64,000 nt of DNA from Halotalea alkalilenta DSM 17697 (GTDB taxonomy: Bacteria; Pseudomonadota; Gammaproteobacteria; Pseudomonadales; Halomonadaceae). The DNA lies in the NCBI RefSeq assembly GCF_000621205.1, contig NZ_KK211228.1:1-64000 (forward strand). The letters run 5' to 3'. This document shows positions 1-8,159 of the stretch, piece by piece (position 1 is the stretch's first letter; every line of letters starts with the position of its first letter). The translations under genes and the position numbers were made by a program. The notes under the pieces were generated by a model. It ran no database searches, was not told where the DNA came from, and saw nothing but the letters and a program-made list of their open reading frames with translations.

Positions 1-138
1 CAGGTGGTGATCCGGCCGATGATGTACCTGGCGCTCTCCTACGACCACCGGATGATCGACGGCAAGGACGCGGTCCAGTTCCTGGTCGCGGTCAAGGAGC
101 TGCTCGAGGATCCGGCACGCTTTTTGCTCGAGGTTTGA
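1..138 (+). CDS. sucB: Dihydrolipoamide succinyltransferase (E2 of 2-oxoglutarate dehydrogenase), C-terminal fragment
   Basis: The window opens inside this gene; 45 codons remain before TGA at 136-138. The visible peptide carries the E2 catalytic motif, [12 protein letters not shown], whose His and Asp belong to the acyltransferase active site, followed by the helix [15 protein letters not shown] that ends SucB proteins. In the TCA cycle this subunit passes the succinyl group from lipoamide to CoA. The ending matches SucB better than the pyruvate dehydrogenase E2 (AceF), but only the last 45 residues are visible, so that choice rests on similarity of the tail. lpd would be expected next in many relatives; here a divergent regulator follows instead. 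Confidence 0.85.
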   Translation, partial: QVVIRPMMYLALSYDHRMIDGKDAVQFLVAVKELLEDPARFLLEV

Positions 139-237
139 GCGGCGAATCGAGATTCGCCCCCGTCCGCCTCGCGGCCGGGGGCGATATCCATCGATGGTTC
201 GGCATCGAGCATGGCTGTGAAAGCGAGGGAGGGCGTG

Positions 238-987
238 CTAGCTCAAAATCCCAGCGCCGACCTCGAGGGTCGAGAAGCTACGCAGCTTTTCCATATCGAG
301 GATGCTGATCAAGCGCGGCGTCCTGCGCATGATGGCCTTGCTCGATTCGAGCAGATGGAACGCGCGACTCACCGATTCGGTGGTCAGGCCAAGGTATTCG
401 GCGATCTGATGGCGAGCCAGCGGCAGGCTGAGCTCCTTGGGCGGTTCGACATCGTTCCCATAGATCGTGCACAGCCACAGGATGAACGTAGCCAGCCGCG
501 GTGCGGCGTCCTTCTGCGAAATACAAATGATATGCCGCTGCGCTTCTCTTAAGTCCTGGCATAGCTTGGTCAGCAAGGCGGCACTCAACTGAGAGTCGCT
601 GAGCGCCAATTCACTGAGTACCTGTATGGGGATCTGAAAAGCGATGACTGGCTGCACGGTCCTTGCGGTGGAAACGTAGAAGCCATTTTCCATCAGCCCG
701 AGCAGGTCGCCAGGGAAGAGGAAAGAGGTGATGCGTCGAGTGCCTTGGGGAAGAAGATGATAAGTCTCGATCAAGCCTCGCGCGATGTTCCATACATACG
801 AGGCTTCCTCTCCTTCCTCATACACCACAACGCCTTGATCGATCCTGATGAGTTTAGAATACTTCTTTATCTCCGCTTTCTGCCGTGGAGAAAGTAGTTC
901 CTTACGCGCGCATAACAGTGTCTTGAAAACTGGCGCCGCGTAAATGGAAGGCATGAATTCATTCGCGTAGTCGAGACTGCTATTCAT
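238..987 (-). CDS. Crp/Fnr-family transcriptional regulator, FNR/FixK DNA-binding class
   Basis: About 249 residues. The N-terminal two thirds is a cyclic-nucleotide-binding-type beta-roll (IDQGVVVYEEGE, SFLFPGDLLGLM). The C-terminal helix-turn-helix reads RHQIAEYLGLTTESVSRAFHLL. The E-x-x-SR arrangement in the recognition helix is what FNR and FixK proteins use to read TTGAT half sites. The cysteine cluster that carries the FNR iron-sulfur centre is absent (a single Cys near residue 26), so direct oxygen sensing through a 4Fe-4S cluster is unlikely. An in-frame ATG at 1089 would add 34 residues but has no ribosome site; the ATG at 987 follows a purine-rich stretch and is preferred. A perfect TTGAT-N4-ATCAA site lies about 260 bp upstream. 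The signal sensed is unknown. Confidence 0.85.
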   Translation of the reverse strand: MNSSLDYANEFMPSIYAAPVFKTLLCARKELLSPRQKAEIKKYSKLIRIDQGVVVYEEGEEASYVWNIARGLIETYHLLPQGTRRITSFLFPGDLLGLMENGFYVSTARTVQPVIAFQIPIQVLSELALSDSQLSAALLTKLCQDLREAQRHIICISQKDAAPRLATFILWLCTIYGNDVEPPKELSLPLARHQIAEYLGLTTESVSRAFHLLESSKAIMRRTPRLISILDMEKLRSFSTLEVGAGILS

Positions 988-1156
988 TTTTCTTGCGATC
1001 CTGCGGGCACGATGCCAGCCGATTGGCCCGGCTTCCTGTCGTCCATCCTTTGGCTGCAGGGGACAATCTTCGGCGGATACGAACGCCATCGGCGAATCTG
1101 TCAGGATGAGGGAAATGATGGATTCTTAGATGGAACGAGAGTCCGGTAGTCTATTC

Positions 1157-1177
1157 ATTGATCACCTGAGTATCAAT
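1157..1177. promoter_or_regulatory. ATTGAT-N9-ATCAAT palindrome
   Basis: Perfect 6-bp inverted arms, ATTGAT at 1157-1162 and ATCAAT at 1172-1177, with a 9-nt spacer. The half sites are those of FNR-class proteins but the spacing is wider than the usual 4 nt, so it may bind another regulator or be a chance companion of the nearby perfect box. Confidence 0.35.
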
Positions 1178-1239
1178 ACCGACTTTTCGCAAGATGCATC
1201 GGCGGCGCGCATTTGAATTTTCTGCGCAAGAGAGAAAAA

Positions 1240-1253
1240 TTGATCAAAATCAA
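1240..1253. promoter_or_regulatory. Perfect FNR/ANR-type box, TTGAT-CAAA-ATCAA
   Basis: All ten conserved bases of TTGAT-N4-ATCAA are present. It lies between the FNR-class regulator (start 987, minus) and the butanediol dehydrogenase (start 1886, plus). It may serve autoregulation of the regulator or an unannotated transcript in the intergenic region; it is too far from the dehydrogenase start to be its simple activator site unless the leader is long. Confidence 0.7.
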
Positions 1254-1885
1254 AGAAGTGTGAGTTCTTCTAGGCTAGCCTTCCGCAGGCGGTCCTGGGA
1301 GTCGTCAGCGCTCGTGCGTAAAAGTTGGAGTTTTAGTAAAAAAACTACTTTCCAGACGGAATTCTTCCGTTTGAAGTTTCCGTTCTCCGGTTGGTTTTTT
1401 TCTTCGCCGAAGATGGGTGATGCCTGTCCGTGTGATGTTTTGCCACATCGCCGTATCCTCGATTCGGTGCTTCACTGCTAAGTAGATCTCAGGGTTTTCC
1501 AAGGTAAGAAAAAATACTGAATCCATGAGGGGGTGAAGCATGATCACCGCGCAAAGAGAGTATTCGTTCTCACATTGTGGATTGAAGTTCGCCTGTTTTC
1601 TGATCCTGGGTGTGCGTTCGTCGATATTGAAGGCCACCAGAATGTGTTCGAATCTCTCCTCTAATGTCGAAGCTATGTTAACGGACTTGGGCGTCTTGTT
1701 GTCGACTGATGGATGCCCAATGCTGGTCCCCATCAGGTCTGATTCTGGCTATCATCGATCTCCCCAGTGTTACCACTTTCGCTGAGCAGGGCGGTGAAGA
1801 TCTGTGAATGCCATTCGCCGATGGTCTGACAGGCAACGGCGAAAGAAAGAAACCATTTTTTGAATGATGATGAGGAGAATTTTCG

Positions 1886-2941
1886 ATGAAAGCACTTAGG
1901 TGGTATGCGGCCAAGGACATTCGTATCGAGGATTTGGATGAGCCCAAGGCGGAGGAAGGCCGTGTAAAAATAAAGGTGAAATGGTGTGGCATATGCGGTA
2001 CCGATCTGCATGAGTATCTCGCCGGGCCGATCTTCATCCCCGTCGATGAACCTCATCCCATTACCGGTGAAAAGGCGCCGATCACGCTGGGTCATGAGTT
2101 CTGCGGCGAGATCGTCGAAGTGGGCGAGGGCGTCACCGGTCATGCGGTGGGCGATCGGGTCACGGTCGAACCGGTCCTTTTCGACCCCAACTCCAAGGCG
2201 AGCCGCCGAGGGCTGTACAACCTCTGCGACAAGTTGGGCTTCTACGGCTTGGCCGGGATGGGCGGCGGTTTTTCCGAATATGCTTCGGTGCCCGCTTCCA
2301 TCGTCCATCGTCTGCCCGATTCGGTCAGCTACGAACAGGGAGCGCTCACCGAGCCGGCCTCGGTAGCGGTGCACGCGGTACGCGAAAGTCGCTTCGAAGT
2401 CGGAGACAAAGCGGCGGTATTCGGTGCGGGGCCCATCGGTCTTTTGGTGGTCGAAGCGCTCAAGGCTGCCGGCGCCCATGAGATCTACGTCGTCGAGCTT
2501 TCGGCGCAGCGTCGCGCAAGGGCTGCGGCGCTCGGTGCGCGAGTGATCGATCCCACCGAGGTCGATGCGGTGGCCGAGATTGTCGCAGCCACCGACGGCG
2601 GCGTCGATGTGGCCTACGAGGTGACAGGCGTTCCTGCGGTCCTGCAGCAGAGCATCGACTGCGTGCGCATCCAGGGTGAAACGATGATCGTCAGCGTATG
2701 GGAGAAGCCCGCACCGATCCAGCCCAACCAGATCCTGTTCAAGGAGCGTCATCTCACCGGCGTCCTCGGCTATCGCAATGTGTTCCCAGCTACCCTCGCT
2801 CTGATGGAGCAGGGGTACTTCAAGCCCGAGGATTTCGTGACCCGTAAGATCGCCCTGGAGAACGTGATCGAACAGGGGTTCACCGCGCTGATCGAAGAGA
2901 AGGATCAGGTGAAGATTCTGGTTTCGCCCGAGATGAGCTAG
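1886..2941 (+). CDS. bdhA: 2,3-butanediol dehydrogenase, zinc-dependent medium-chain family
   Basis: 351 residues, usual length. It interconverts acetoin and 2,3-butanediol with NAD(H) in the cytoplasm. The zinc-ligand and substrate segment reads KWCGICGTDLHEYLAGPIF, then GHEFCGEIVEVGEG, both typical of Bacillus BdhA-type enzymes. The nucleotide-binding motif is VFGAGPIGLLVVEAL. The start is well set: GAGGAG at 1871-1876 precedes the ATG by nine bases. No acetoin synthesis genes (alsS, alsD) adjoin it, so the gene may serve acetoin or butanediol use or redox balance. A different secondary-alcohol or sorbitol substrate cannot be excluded from sequence alone. Confidence 0.88.
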   Translation: MKALRWYAAKDIRIEDLDEPKAEEGRVKIKVKWCGICGTDLHEYLAGPIFIPVDEPHPITGEKAPITLGHEFCGEIVEVGEGVTGHAVGDRVTVEPVLFDPNSKASRRGLYNLCDKLGFYGLAGMGGGFSEYASVPASIVHRLPDSVSYEQGALTEPASVAVHAVRESRFEVGDKAAVFGAGPIGLLVVEALKAAGAHEIYVVELSAQRRARAAALGARVIDPTEVDAVAEIVAATDGGVDVAYEVTGVPAVLQQSIDCVRIQGETMIVSVWEKPAPIQPNQILFKERHLTGVLGYRNVFPATLALMEQGYFKPEDFVTRKIALENVIEQGFTALIEEKDQVKILVSPEMS

Positions 2942-2967
2942 CGCTGAATGGGCTCCGCTTATTGGAT

Positions 2968-2984
2968 ATCCGCTTCGAGCGGAT
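2968..2984 (+). terminator. Short hairpin after bdhA
   Basis: ATCCGC at 2968-2973 and GCGGAT at 2979-2984 form a perfect 6-bp stem with loop TTCGA, 27 bases after the bdhA stop. No T-run follows, so termination is uncertain. Confidence 0.35.
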
Positions 2985-3235
2985 GTTCGAGAGGCGGCCT
3001 CGACCGGGTGGTCGAGACCGCCAAGCGGTGCGGCGGATCGGCTGCCCGGCCACGTCCCAACGGTCGGGCCGTTCGAAGCCTCGGTTCACGGCCAAGCCGG
3101 GGAAGGAAAAAACGCTTCCCAAGTAAGAGGGATGTGTGTACTATGCGCCACGCAATCACCTGGTGCCGGCTTGAAAGTACGCGACTTGAGTCGCTAAAGC
3201 CTTAGTAACCCAGATGTCGATTGTTACCGTTCAAC

Positions 3236-3312
3236 GCGCCCGTAGCTCAGCTGGATAGAGTACTTGACTACGAATCAAGGGGTCAGAGGTTCGAATCCTC
3301 TCGGGCGCGCCA
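3236..3312 (+). tRNA. tRNA-Arg (anticodon ACG)
   Basis: 77 nt with encoded CCA. The acceptor stem pairs GCGCCCG (3236-3242) with CGGGCGC (3302-3308), followed by discriminator G and CCA. The anticodon stem CTTGA/TCAAG holds the loop CTACGAA, giving anticodon ACG, which is read as ICG after deamination and decodes CGU, CGC and CGA. The TPsiC arm contains GGTTCGAATCC. It stands alone, not in a tRNA cluster. Confidence 0.97.
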
Positions 3313-3568
3313 TTTCAGTATGGTGAACTCCACCAGGCATTTCCGCATGGAACACTGAACTCCACCGATCCTGAGCTCGAGACGGATCCAGAGTTGGCAG
3401 TCGTTCCGGCTCGATCCCGCGATGCAAGCCCCCGCCATTTGCGACTTCTATAGCGATATGCCCGCTGCGGTATCTGTGCCGGGCAACGTCGATTCCTCCA
3501 GGCCGTCCTTGAGAATACATTCGACCTGGGTTATTGGCCGGTCGGTGCGCCATGCGTGAGGCCGTGCG
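3313..3568. repeat. tRNA-flanking remnant with a direct repeat TGAACTCCACC
   Basis: 256 bp between the tRNA and dusC. The 11-mer TGAACTCCACC occurs at 3324-3334 and again at 3356-3366, exactly 32 bp apart. Closely spaced repeats of this kind occur at insertion-sequence ends, and tRNA 3' ends are common insertion targets, so this may be the scar of an element. No transposase or integrase reading frame survives. Confidence 0.3.
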
Positions 3569-4591
3569 CTAGGCGATCGGCAGGAGCTCCTGAGGCGCGG
3601 CTGCATCCATATCGGCGCGTAGCGCATCGATGAGCGTCTGGCGCTCGGTGATCCGGCGCAGCTGCGCGAAGCGCAGGGCCGACTCTTCATCGTGCTGGCG
3701 CATGATCGCCATCCACTGCTTGAGCAGCGACACTACGACCTTGCCGGCAAGCTGGGTTTCGAGGCGCTCGGCGAAACGTACCAGCGTGCTTGCGCGCATC
3801 GGCCAAGTGGTCGCCGGCAGGCGCGTGCCGCTGCAGTGCCAGTGCCGGATGCGCGCGGCGAGCCAGGGGTCTGCGAGCGCGCCGCGGCCGATCATCGCAT
3901 CCTCGCAGCCGGAGAGGCTGCGCGCCTTCCAGTAATCCTCGAGCGTCCAGATGTCTCCGTTGACCACTACCGGTACGCGTGCCGCCTGGCGAATCCGGGC
4001 GACCCACTCCCAGTGCGCCGGCGGGCGATAGGCCTCGCGCTTGGTTCTTGCATGCACCGTCAGTCGATGGGCGCCGGCCTCTTCGGCCGCTCTGGCGCAT
4101 TCGAGCGCCAGGCGTTTGTCGTCGAAACCCAGGCGCAGCTTGGCGCTCACCGGTATGCCGTCCCCCTCGAGCGCTCGCACCACGCCGGAAACCGCGGCGA
4201 AGACCTGGCGTGGATCGCGCAGCAGAGAAGCGCCGCCGCCGTGGCGATTGACCAATTTGGCCGGACAGCCGAAGTTCAAATCTATCGCCCGGGCACCGCA
4301 TTGCACGGCTTGGCGCGCGTTCTCGCCCAGCGCGTAGGGGTCGGCGCCGAGCAGCTGCAGGTGGACCGGCACCCCGCTCGATGTGCGGGCCCCCTCGTTG
4401 AGTTCCGGGCAGATACGCGTGAAGACGCGCGGTGGCAGGCGCTGGTCGACGACACGGACGAACTCGGTGACGATCCAGTCGAATCCCCCGTGCGCGCTGA
4501 GAATCATCCGGGTAGTCGCATCGATCACGCCCTCCATCGGTGCGAGTCCGATGCGCGGGGTGGATCGTCGAGCGGGGGGGATGGTCGGCAT
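3569..4591 (-). CDS. dusC: tRNA-dihydrouridine synthase C
   Basis: 340 residues. A flavin enzyme that reduces a uridine in the tRNA D-loop (position 16 for the DusC subgroup). The TIM-barrel opens with LAPMEGVIDATTR (DusC-type, where DusA and DusB differ), and the catalytic cysteine is C109 in NFGCPAK. The segment LTVHARTKREAYRPPAHW and VVVNGDIWT are family motifs for tRNA and FMN binding. An upstream in-frame ATG at 4651 would add 20 residues; the ATG at 4591 gives a normal N-terminus. It is divergent from cbpA. The Dus subgroup rests on motif similarity, so the exact target position is likely rather than proven. Confidence 0.9.
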   Translation of the reverse strand: MPTIPPARRSTPRIGLAPMEGVIDATTRMILSAHGGFDWIVTEFVRVVDQRLPPRVFTRICPELNEGARTSSGVPVHLQLLGADPYALGENARQAVQCGARAIDLNFGCPAKLVNRHGGGASLLRDPRQVFAAVSGVVRALEGDGIPVSAKLRLGFDDKRLALECARAAEEAGAHRLTVHARTKREAYRPPAHWEWVARIRQAARVPVVVNGDIWTLEDYWKARSLSGCEDAMIGRGALADPWLAARIRHWHCSGTRLPATTWPMRASTLVRFAERLETQLAGKVVVSLLKQWMAIMRQHDEESALRFAQLRRITERQTLIDALRADMDAAAPQELLPIA

Positions 4592-4720
4592 GGGCAGGCG
4601 CTGGCAGTGAGGGTGGCGGGCATTATAGAAGGGGTAGCGGTGACTATGCATGTCTCGCCGAGATGGCTGCTAAACTGAAATCGAAAGGTCCACCATGGGG
4701 CCAGGCAAGGATGGATGCGT

Positions 4721-5698
4721 ATGGAATTCAAGGATTACTACGCGACTCTCGGGGTACCCGAGGACGCCGATGCCAAGGCGATCAAATCTGCCTATCGTAA
4801 GCTCGCACGCAAGTACCACCCCGATGTCAGCCGTGAAGACGATGCCGAGGCCAAGTTCAAGGAGGTCGGCGAGGCCTATGAGGTACTGGGCGATGCCGAG
4901 AAGCGCGCCGAGTACGACCAGCTGAGGCGCTACGGCAACCGGGCCGGCGAGCAGTTCGAGCCGCCGCCTGGCTGGCACGGGGCCGGCGATGGAGGGTTCC
5001 AGGCTGGCGAGACCCATTTCGAGGGTGATTTTTCCGATTTCTTCGAGTCGCTGTTCGGTGGCCGTGGCCAGCGCCGGGGCGGTTCGCACGGCTTCGCCGG
5101 CGGCGGACACGGCTTCGAGCGGCGTGCTCGTCGTGGGCAGGATGTCGAGCTTGAGCTGCCGCTGTTTCTCGAAGAAGTGGTCAGCGGCCAGCCCAAGCAG
5201 GTGCGTTTCACCATCGCCCAGCACGATGCCCTGGGCCGCCGCGAGGAGACCGAGAAGAGTCTCAACGTGCGGATTCCCAAAGGGGTGGTCGACGGAGAGC
5301 GGATCAGGCTAAAGGGGCAGGGTGGGGCCGGCGTCGACGGTGCCGAGAGTGGTGATCTCTATTTGAAGGTGCGTTTCGCGCCCCATCCGCGTTTCGACGT
5401 CGACGGACTCGATTTGATCCTCACCGTGCCTCTCGCGCCATGGGAGGCGGCACTCGGTGCGCGGGTGGAGGTGCCGACTCTGACCGGGCGCCTGCAATTG
5501 ACCATTCCTCCCAATAGCCAGACCGGCGCTCGCCTGCGAATCAAGGGCAAGGGGCTGCCGGGGAGGAGCGCCGACGGCGACCTTTATGCGCTGCTCAAGG
5601 TGGTGATGCCGCCTCGGCCCGCCGAGGGTGACGAGGCGCTGTGGCGTGGACTCGCCGAGCATCACGCCGGCTTCCATCCTCGTTCGCAATGGAGCTGA
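4721..5698 (+). CDS. cbpA: J-domain co-chaperone CbpA (curved DNA-binding protein)
   Basis: 325 residues. It stimulates DnaK and binds curved DNA in the nucleoid. The N-terminal J domain (residues 5-65) has the HPD tripeptide at 33-35. A Gly/Phe-rich linker ([18 protein letters not shown]) follows, then two C-terminal substrate-binding domains. The cysteine zinc finger of DnaJ is absent, which defines CbpA. The frame also opens at ATG 4715, but AAGGA at 4707-4711 sits nine bases before ATG 4721, giving [12 protein letters not shown], the normal CbpA start. The cbpM modulator follows five bases after the stop, which strengthens the call. Confidence 0.93.
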   Translation: MEFKDYYATLGVPEDADAKAIKSAYRKLARKYHPDVSREDDAEAKFKEVGEAYEVLGDAEKRAEYDQLRRYGNRAGEQFEPPPGWHGAGDGGFQAGETHFEGDFSDFFESLFGGRGQRRGGSHGFAGGGHGFERRARRGQDVELELPLFLEEVVSGQPKQVRFTIAQHDALGRREETEKSLNVRIPKGVVDGERIRLKGQGGAGVDGAESGDLYLKVRFAPHPRFDVDGLDLILTVPLAPWEAALGARVEVPTLTGRLQLTIPPNSQTGARLRIKGKGLPGRSADGDLYALLKVVMPPRPAEGDEALWRGLAEHHAGFHPRSQWS

Positions 5699-5703
5699 AT
5701 CGT

Positions 5704-6009
5704 ATGTCCGCGATTACCGTGAACACTTTCGACTTCGATGAGCTCTGCAGCCACGCCGGCGTGACCGGCGACATCGTGGTCACCATCGTCGAGCACGGCA
5801 TCCTCGCCCCGAGCGGGCACGAGCCGCGCCAATGGCGCTTCGATGTCAACGCGGTGCTGGTGGTGAAGCGTGTCGTGCGTTTGCGCCGCGATCTCGACCT
5901 GGACTGGCAGGGCGCGGCGCTGGCGCTGGAGCTGTTCGACGAGAATCAGCGACTGCGAGCGGAAAACGCCTACCTGCGCCGTCGCCTCGAGCGATTCATC
6001 GACGTCTGA
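5704..6009 (+). CDS. cbpM: Chaperone modulator CbpM
   Basis: 101 residues. CbpM binds the CbpA J domain and inhibits both its co-chaperone and DNA-binding activities. The sequence has the family pattern: a short MerR-like helical N-terminus (FDELCSHAGVTGDIVVTIVEHGIL) and a basic, heptad-containing C-terminus (LDLDWQGAALALELFDENQRLRAENAYLRRRLERF). The start is fixed by GGAG at 5691-5694, nine bases before the ATG. It sits in an operon with cbpA, as in Escherichia coli. Confidence 0.92.
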   Translation: MSAITVNTFDFDELCSHAGVTGDIVVTIVEHGILAPSGHEPRQWRFDVNAVLVVKRVVRLRRDLDLDWQGAALALELFDENQRLRAENAYLRRRLERFIDV

Positions 6010-6070
6010 CCCCGGCGGAGGGGCTGGCTCGGCCGGCCGCCGGTGTTGGTGTGTGTTGGTGTGGAATGTA
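6010..6070. terminator. Convergent intergenic hairpin and GT repeat
   Basis: Between cbpM and yigZ, which converge. CCGGCGG and CCGCCGG form a 7-bp stem around a GC-rich loop, and a GGTGTTGGTGT-type tandem repeat follows near 6047-6063. It may end both transcripts; there is no T-run. Confidence 0.3.
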
Positions 6071-6700
6071 CTAGGCGGGAATGCGCTGCGGCGGTACGCG
6101 AAGCAGCAGGCTGAGAGCATCGAGATCGGTGGGCTCGCTGCTTGGCCAGTCGAGCTGCAGCAGTGCGCCATCGGCGCGGTACTCGACAGCCGCCACCAGC
6201 GCGCCCCGGGCCTCGCACCATTGGCGGGCGGCGTGCTCGTCGCCGAAGTCGACCAGCAGGCGCAGCGGCTCGCGGGTGACGAAGGTAGCGGTCGGCAGCG
6301 CCTCCAGCCCGAGCTGTACGGCGCGCGAGTATGCGCGGGCCAAACCGCCGGTACCAAGCTTGATACCGCCGAAGTAGCGAATCACCACGCATCCTATCTG
6401 GCCCAGACCACTGCCCTCGAGCACCTGGTACATCGGCCGGCCAGCGGTGCCGCCGGGCTCGCCGTCGTCGGAAAAACCGATCGCCACCTGTTCACCCGGT
6501 GGGCCGGCGACGAAGGCGAGGCAGTGATGGCGTGCATCAGGATGGGCGCGCCTCGCTTGCTGCAGCAGCCGCTGCGCCTCGTCGGGGGCGGCGCAGCGGC
6601 TGATCCAGGCGATGAAGCGGCTCTTATGTACTTCGAACTCGGCGCGGTGGGGCGCCTCGAGGGTGGCGCTCGGCACTTCGAATCGATCGGGCTTGGACAT
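6071..6700 (-). CDS. yigZ: YigZ/IMPACT-family protein
   Basis: 209 residues, the usual size. Members have an N-terminal RNase PH-like fold and a small C-terminal ferredoxin-like domain; they resemble yeast YIH1 and human IMPACT, but the bacterial role is not settled. Signature segments are KSRFIAWISRC, FSDDGEPGGTAGRPM and VIRYFGGIKLGTGGLARAY. The start ATG overlaps the stop of the upstream S24 protease gene (TGATG), so the two are translationally coupled and share the SOS-type control region at 7375-7394. Confidence 0.9.
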   Translation of the reverse strand: MSKPDRFEVPSATLEAPHRAEFEVHKSRFIAWISRCAAPDEAQRLLQQARRAHPDARHHCLAFVAGPPGEQVAIGFSDDGEPGGTAGRPMYQVLEGSGLGQIGCVVIRYFGGIKLGTGGLARAYSRAVQLGLEALPTATFVTREPLRLLVDFGDEHAARQWCEARGALVAAVEYRADGALLQLDWPSSEPTDLDALSLLLRVPPQRIPA

Positions 6701-7176
6701 CAGGCCGCCTGTGCAGGGCGGCGGGCGACGCCCATCACCAGGCCGAGTACCTGGATATCGCCGTTCTTCAGGTAGATGGGCGGCATCGACTGGTTGGCTG
6801 GTTGAAGGCGCACGCCGTTCTTCTCGATGTAGAGCTTTTTCAGCGTGACTTCCTGGTTATTGATCAGCACTACCGCGGTTTCGCCATTCTCGGCGGATTC
6901 GAAGCGCTCGATGATGATGATGTCCCCATCGAAGATGTTGCAGTCGATCATCGAGTCGCCGCGCACGCGCAGCGCATAGGTATTGCGGCGTACCATGGAC
7001 GAGGGCACCACCACCGACTCGTCCTCGCGGCAGGCCTCCATCGGCAGGCCGGCGGAGACGACGCCGAGCAGGGGGATCTCGACCATCGTCTCGGCGGGTA
7101 CGGCTTCCCAGGCGTCGGCGTTCAGCGGCAGGTTGGGCAGGCGATGCAGATAGAGGGACTCGGCAGAGGGGCTCAT
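6700..7176 (-). CDS. LexA/UmuD-like S24 self-cleaving protein without a DNA-binding domain
   Basis: 158 residues. The whole protein is a LexA-type C-terminal domain: Ala42-Gly43 forms the cleavage bond in GVVSAGLP, Ser75 (RGDSMIDCNIFDGD) is the nucleophile and Lys113 (EVTLKKLY) the general base. There are only about 40 residues before the cleavage site and no winged helix, so it is built like UmuD, but it has the Ala-Gly bond of LexA rather than UmuD's Cys-Gly. No umuC or imuB is adjacent. The start ATG at 7176 is preceded by AAGGAGA a few bases upstream. A good SOS box lies about 200 bp upstream. It could be a UmuD-like polymerase partner or a LexA-activity modulator; function is not known. 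Confidence 0.82.
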   Translation of the reverse strand: MSPSAESLYLHRLPNLPLNADAWEAVPAETMVEIPLLGVVSAGLPMEACREDESVVVPSSMVRRNTYALRVRGDSMIDCNIFDGDIIIIERFESAENGETAVVLINNQEVTLKKLYIEKNGVRLQPANQSMPPIYLKNGDIQVLGLVMGVARRPAQAA

Positions 7177-7374
7177 CTCGTTCTCCTTGTGGCGACGCCG
7201 TGGAGCCGGCGCGCCTTGCGTCGCGATCAGAGAAGAGCGTCGACGGTGTCGCCCCGGGCCGGTCGTCGCGTCGCTGGAAAGTCGCCAGCGGGACGGTGGT
7301 GCCGATTGGTAACACTATCGCGCCTTCGCGAGGGGAGGAAGCCCCGCAGGACGACTTCCCCGTGGAAAGCAAAA

Positions 7375-7394
7375 TACTGTATGTTCGAACAGGT
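7375..7394 (-). promoter_or_regulatory. SOS (LexA) box within a candidate promoter
   Basis: TACTGTATGTTCGAACAGGT contains CTG-N10-CAG at 7377-7392, the LexA consensus, with TACTGTAT matching the left arm fully. On the minus strand TCGACA and TATTTT flank it at 18-bp spacing as -35 and -10 elements, so LexA bound here would block transcription toward the S24 gene and yigZ. The same site lies 110 bp before ccmA on the plus strand, but no promoter with matching geometry was seen there. Confidence 0.75.
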
Positions 7395-7502
7395 TGTCGA
7401 GCGTCGAGTGAGCAGGTGGAGCGAAATCGTCGATCGGCGTATGATTGAAGCTTATTCAAAACTTAGGCGGCGCCCTGTGCGCCGGCCAGCGGAGCGCGCT
7501 AT

Positions 7503-8159
7503 TTGACGGTCCACCTTTCCGCCCGAGGGCTCGGCTGCGAGCGTGACGACCGCTGGCTCTTCGCCGACCTGACGTTCTCGCTCGCGGCGGGCGAGCTGTG
7601 CCGGGTCGAGGGCCCCAACGGCAGCGGCAAGACTACGCTGCTCAGGATCCTCAGCGGCCAGCTCGGCGACTACAGCGGCGAGCTGCGCTGGTGCGGCGAG
7701 CGACTCGATCGCCATGCCAAGGCGCTGCGCGGCGAGCTGCTCTACCTGGGCCACCGCCCGGGCGTCAAGGGTGGGCTCAGCGCGCTCGAGAACCTGGCCT
7801 GGTATCAGGCGCTCGGCGAGTATCGCTGCGACGATGCCGAGGCCGCCCGCTGGCGCGCGCTCGAGCGGGTCGGCCTGGCCGGCTTCGAGGAGCTGCCGGT
7901 TGAGCGACTCTCGGCCGGGCAGCAGCGCCGCGTCGCGCTGGCGCGGCTGCACCTGGAGCGCCGCGCGCTGTGGATTCTCGATGAGCCGTTCACGGCGATC
8001 GATGCCGCGGGCGTGGCGCAGCTCGAAGGCTGGATCGCGGAGCATCGCGATGCCGGGGGCACGGTGCTGGTCACCTCCCATCACCCGCTCGCGCTCGACG
8101 GTGCCATGGCCCGGATATGCCTGGACGGGCGTGGAGGGCATCATGTCATCGCCGCTTGA
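7503..8159 (+). CDS. ccmA: Heme exporter ATP-binding protein CcmA
   Basis: 218 residues. ATPase of the CcmABCD complex that releases holo-CcmE in system I cytochrome c maturation. Walker A is GPNGSGKT (residues 37-44), the ABC signature LSAGQQRRV, and Walker B LWILDEPFTAID. The start is a TTG: GGAG at 7491-7494 is eight bases upstream and no ATG or GTG fits the family N-terminus. First gene of a tight nine-gene operon; ccmB overlaps its 3' end by 17 bases. Confidence 0.93.
   Translation: MTVHLSARGLGCERDDRWLFADLTFSLAAGELCRVEGPNGSGKTTLLRILSGQLGDYSGELRWCGERLDRHAKALRGELLYLGHRPGVKGGLSALENLAWYQALGEYRCDDAEAARWRALERVGLAGFEELPVERLSAGQQRRVALARLHLERRALWILDEPFTAIDAAGVAQLEGWIAEHRDAGGTVLVTSHHPLALDGAMARICLDGRGGHHVIAA

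Larger units (their letters stand above)
988..1885. other. Long intergenic region, lower GC, no convincing gene
   Basis: Nearly 900 bp separates the divergent regulator and butanediol dehydrogenase genes. Open frames up to 142 codons exist on both strands (for example 1305-1733 minus and 1194-1481 plus), but none resembles a known protein, shows a ribosome site, or has the GC-rich third positions of the neighbouring genes. The region holds two palindromes built from TTGAT/ATCAA half sites and is probably regulatory or a remnant. Confidence 0.5.

Noticed and set aside
1305-1733. 142-codon minus-strand frame and overlapping plus-strand frames in the regulator-bdhA gap
   Set aside because: No ribosome site, no recognisable domain, and base composition unlike the flanking genes.
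6043-6065. GT-rich tandem repeat GGTGTTGGTGT as a functional repeat
   Set aside because: Two short imperfect units in a 60-bp gap between converging genes; probably low-complexity sequence.
7375-7502. SOS control of the ccm operon by the same LexA box
   Set aside because: The promoter elements with fitting geometry point to the minus strand; no matching plus-strand promoter overlaps the box.
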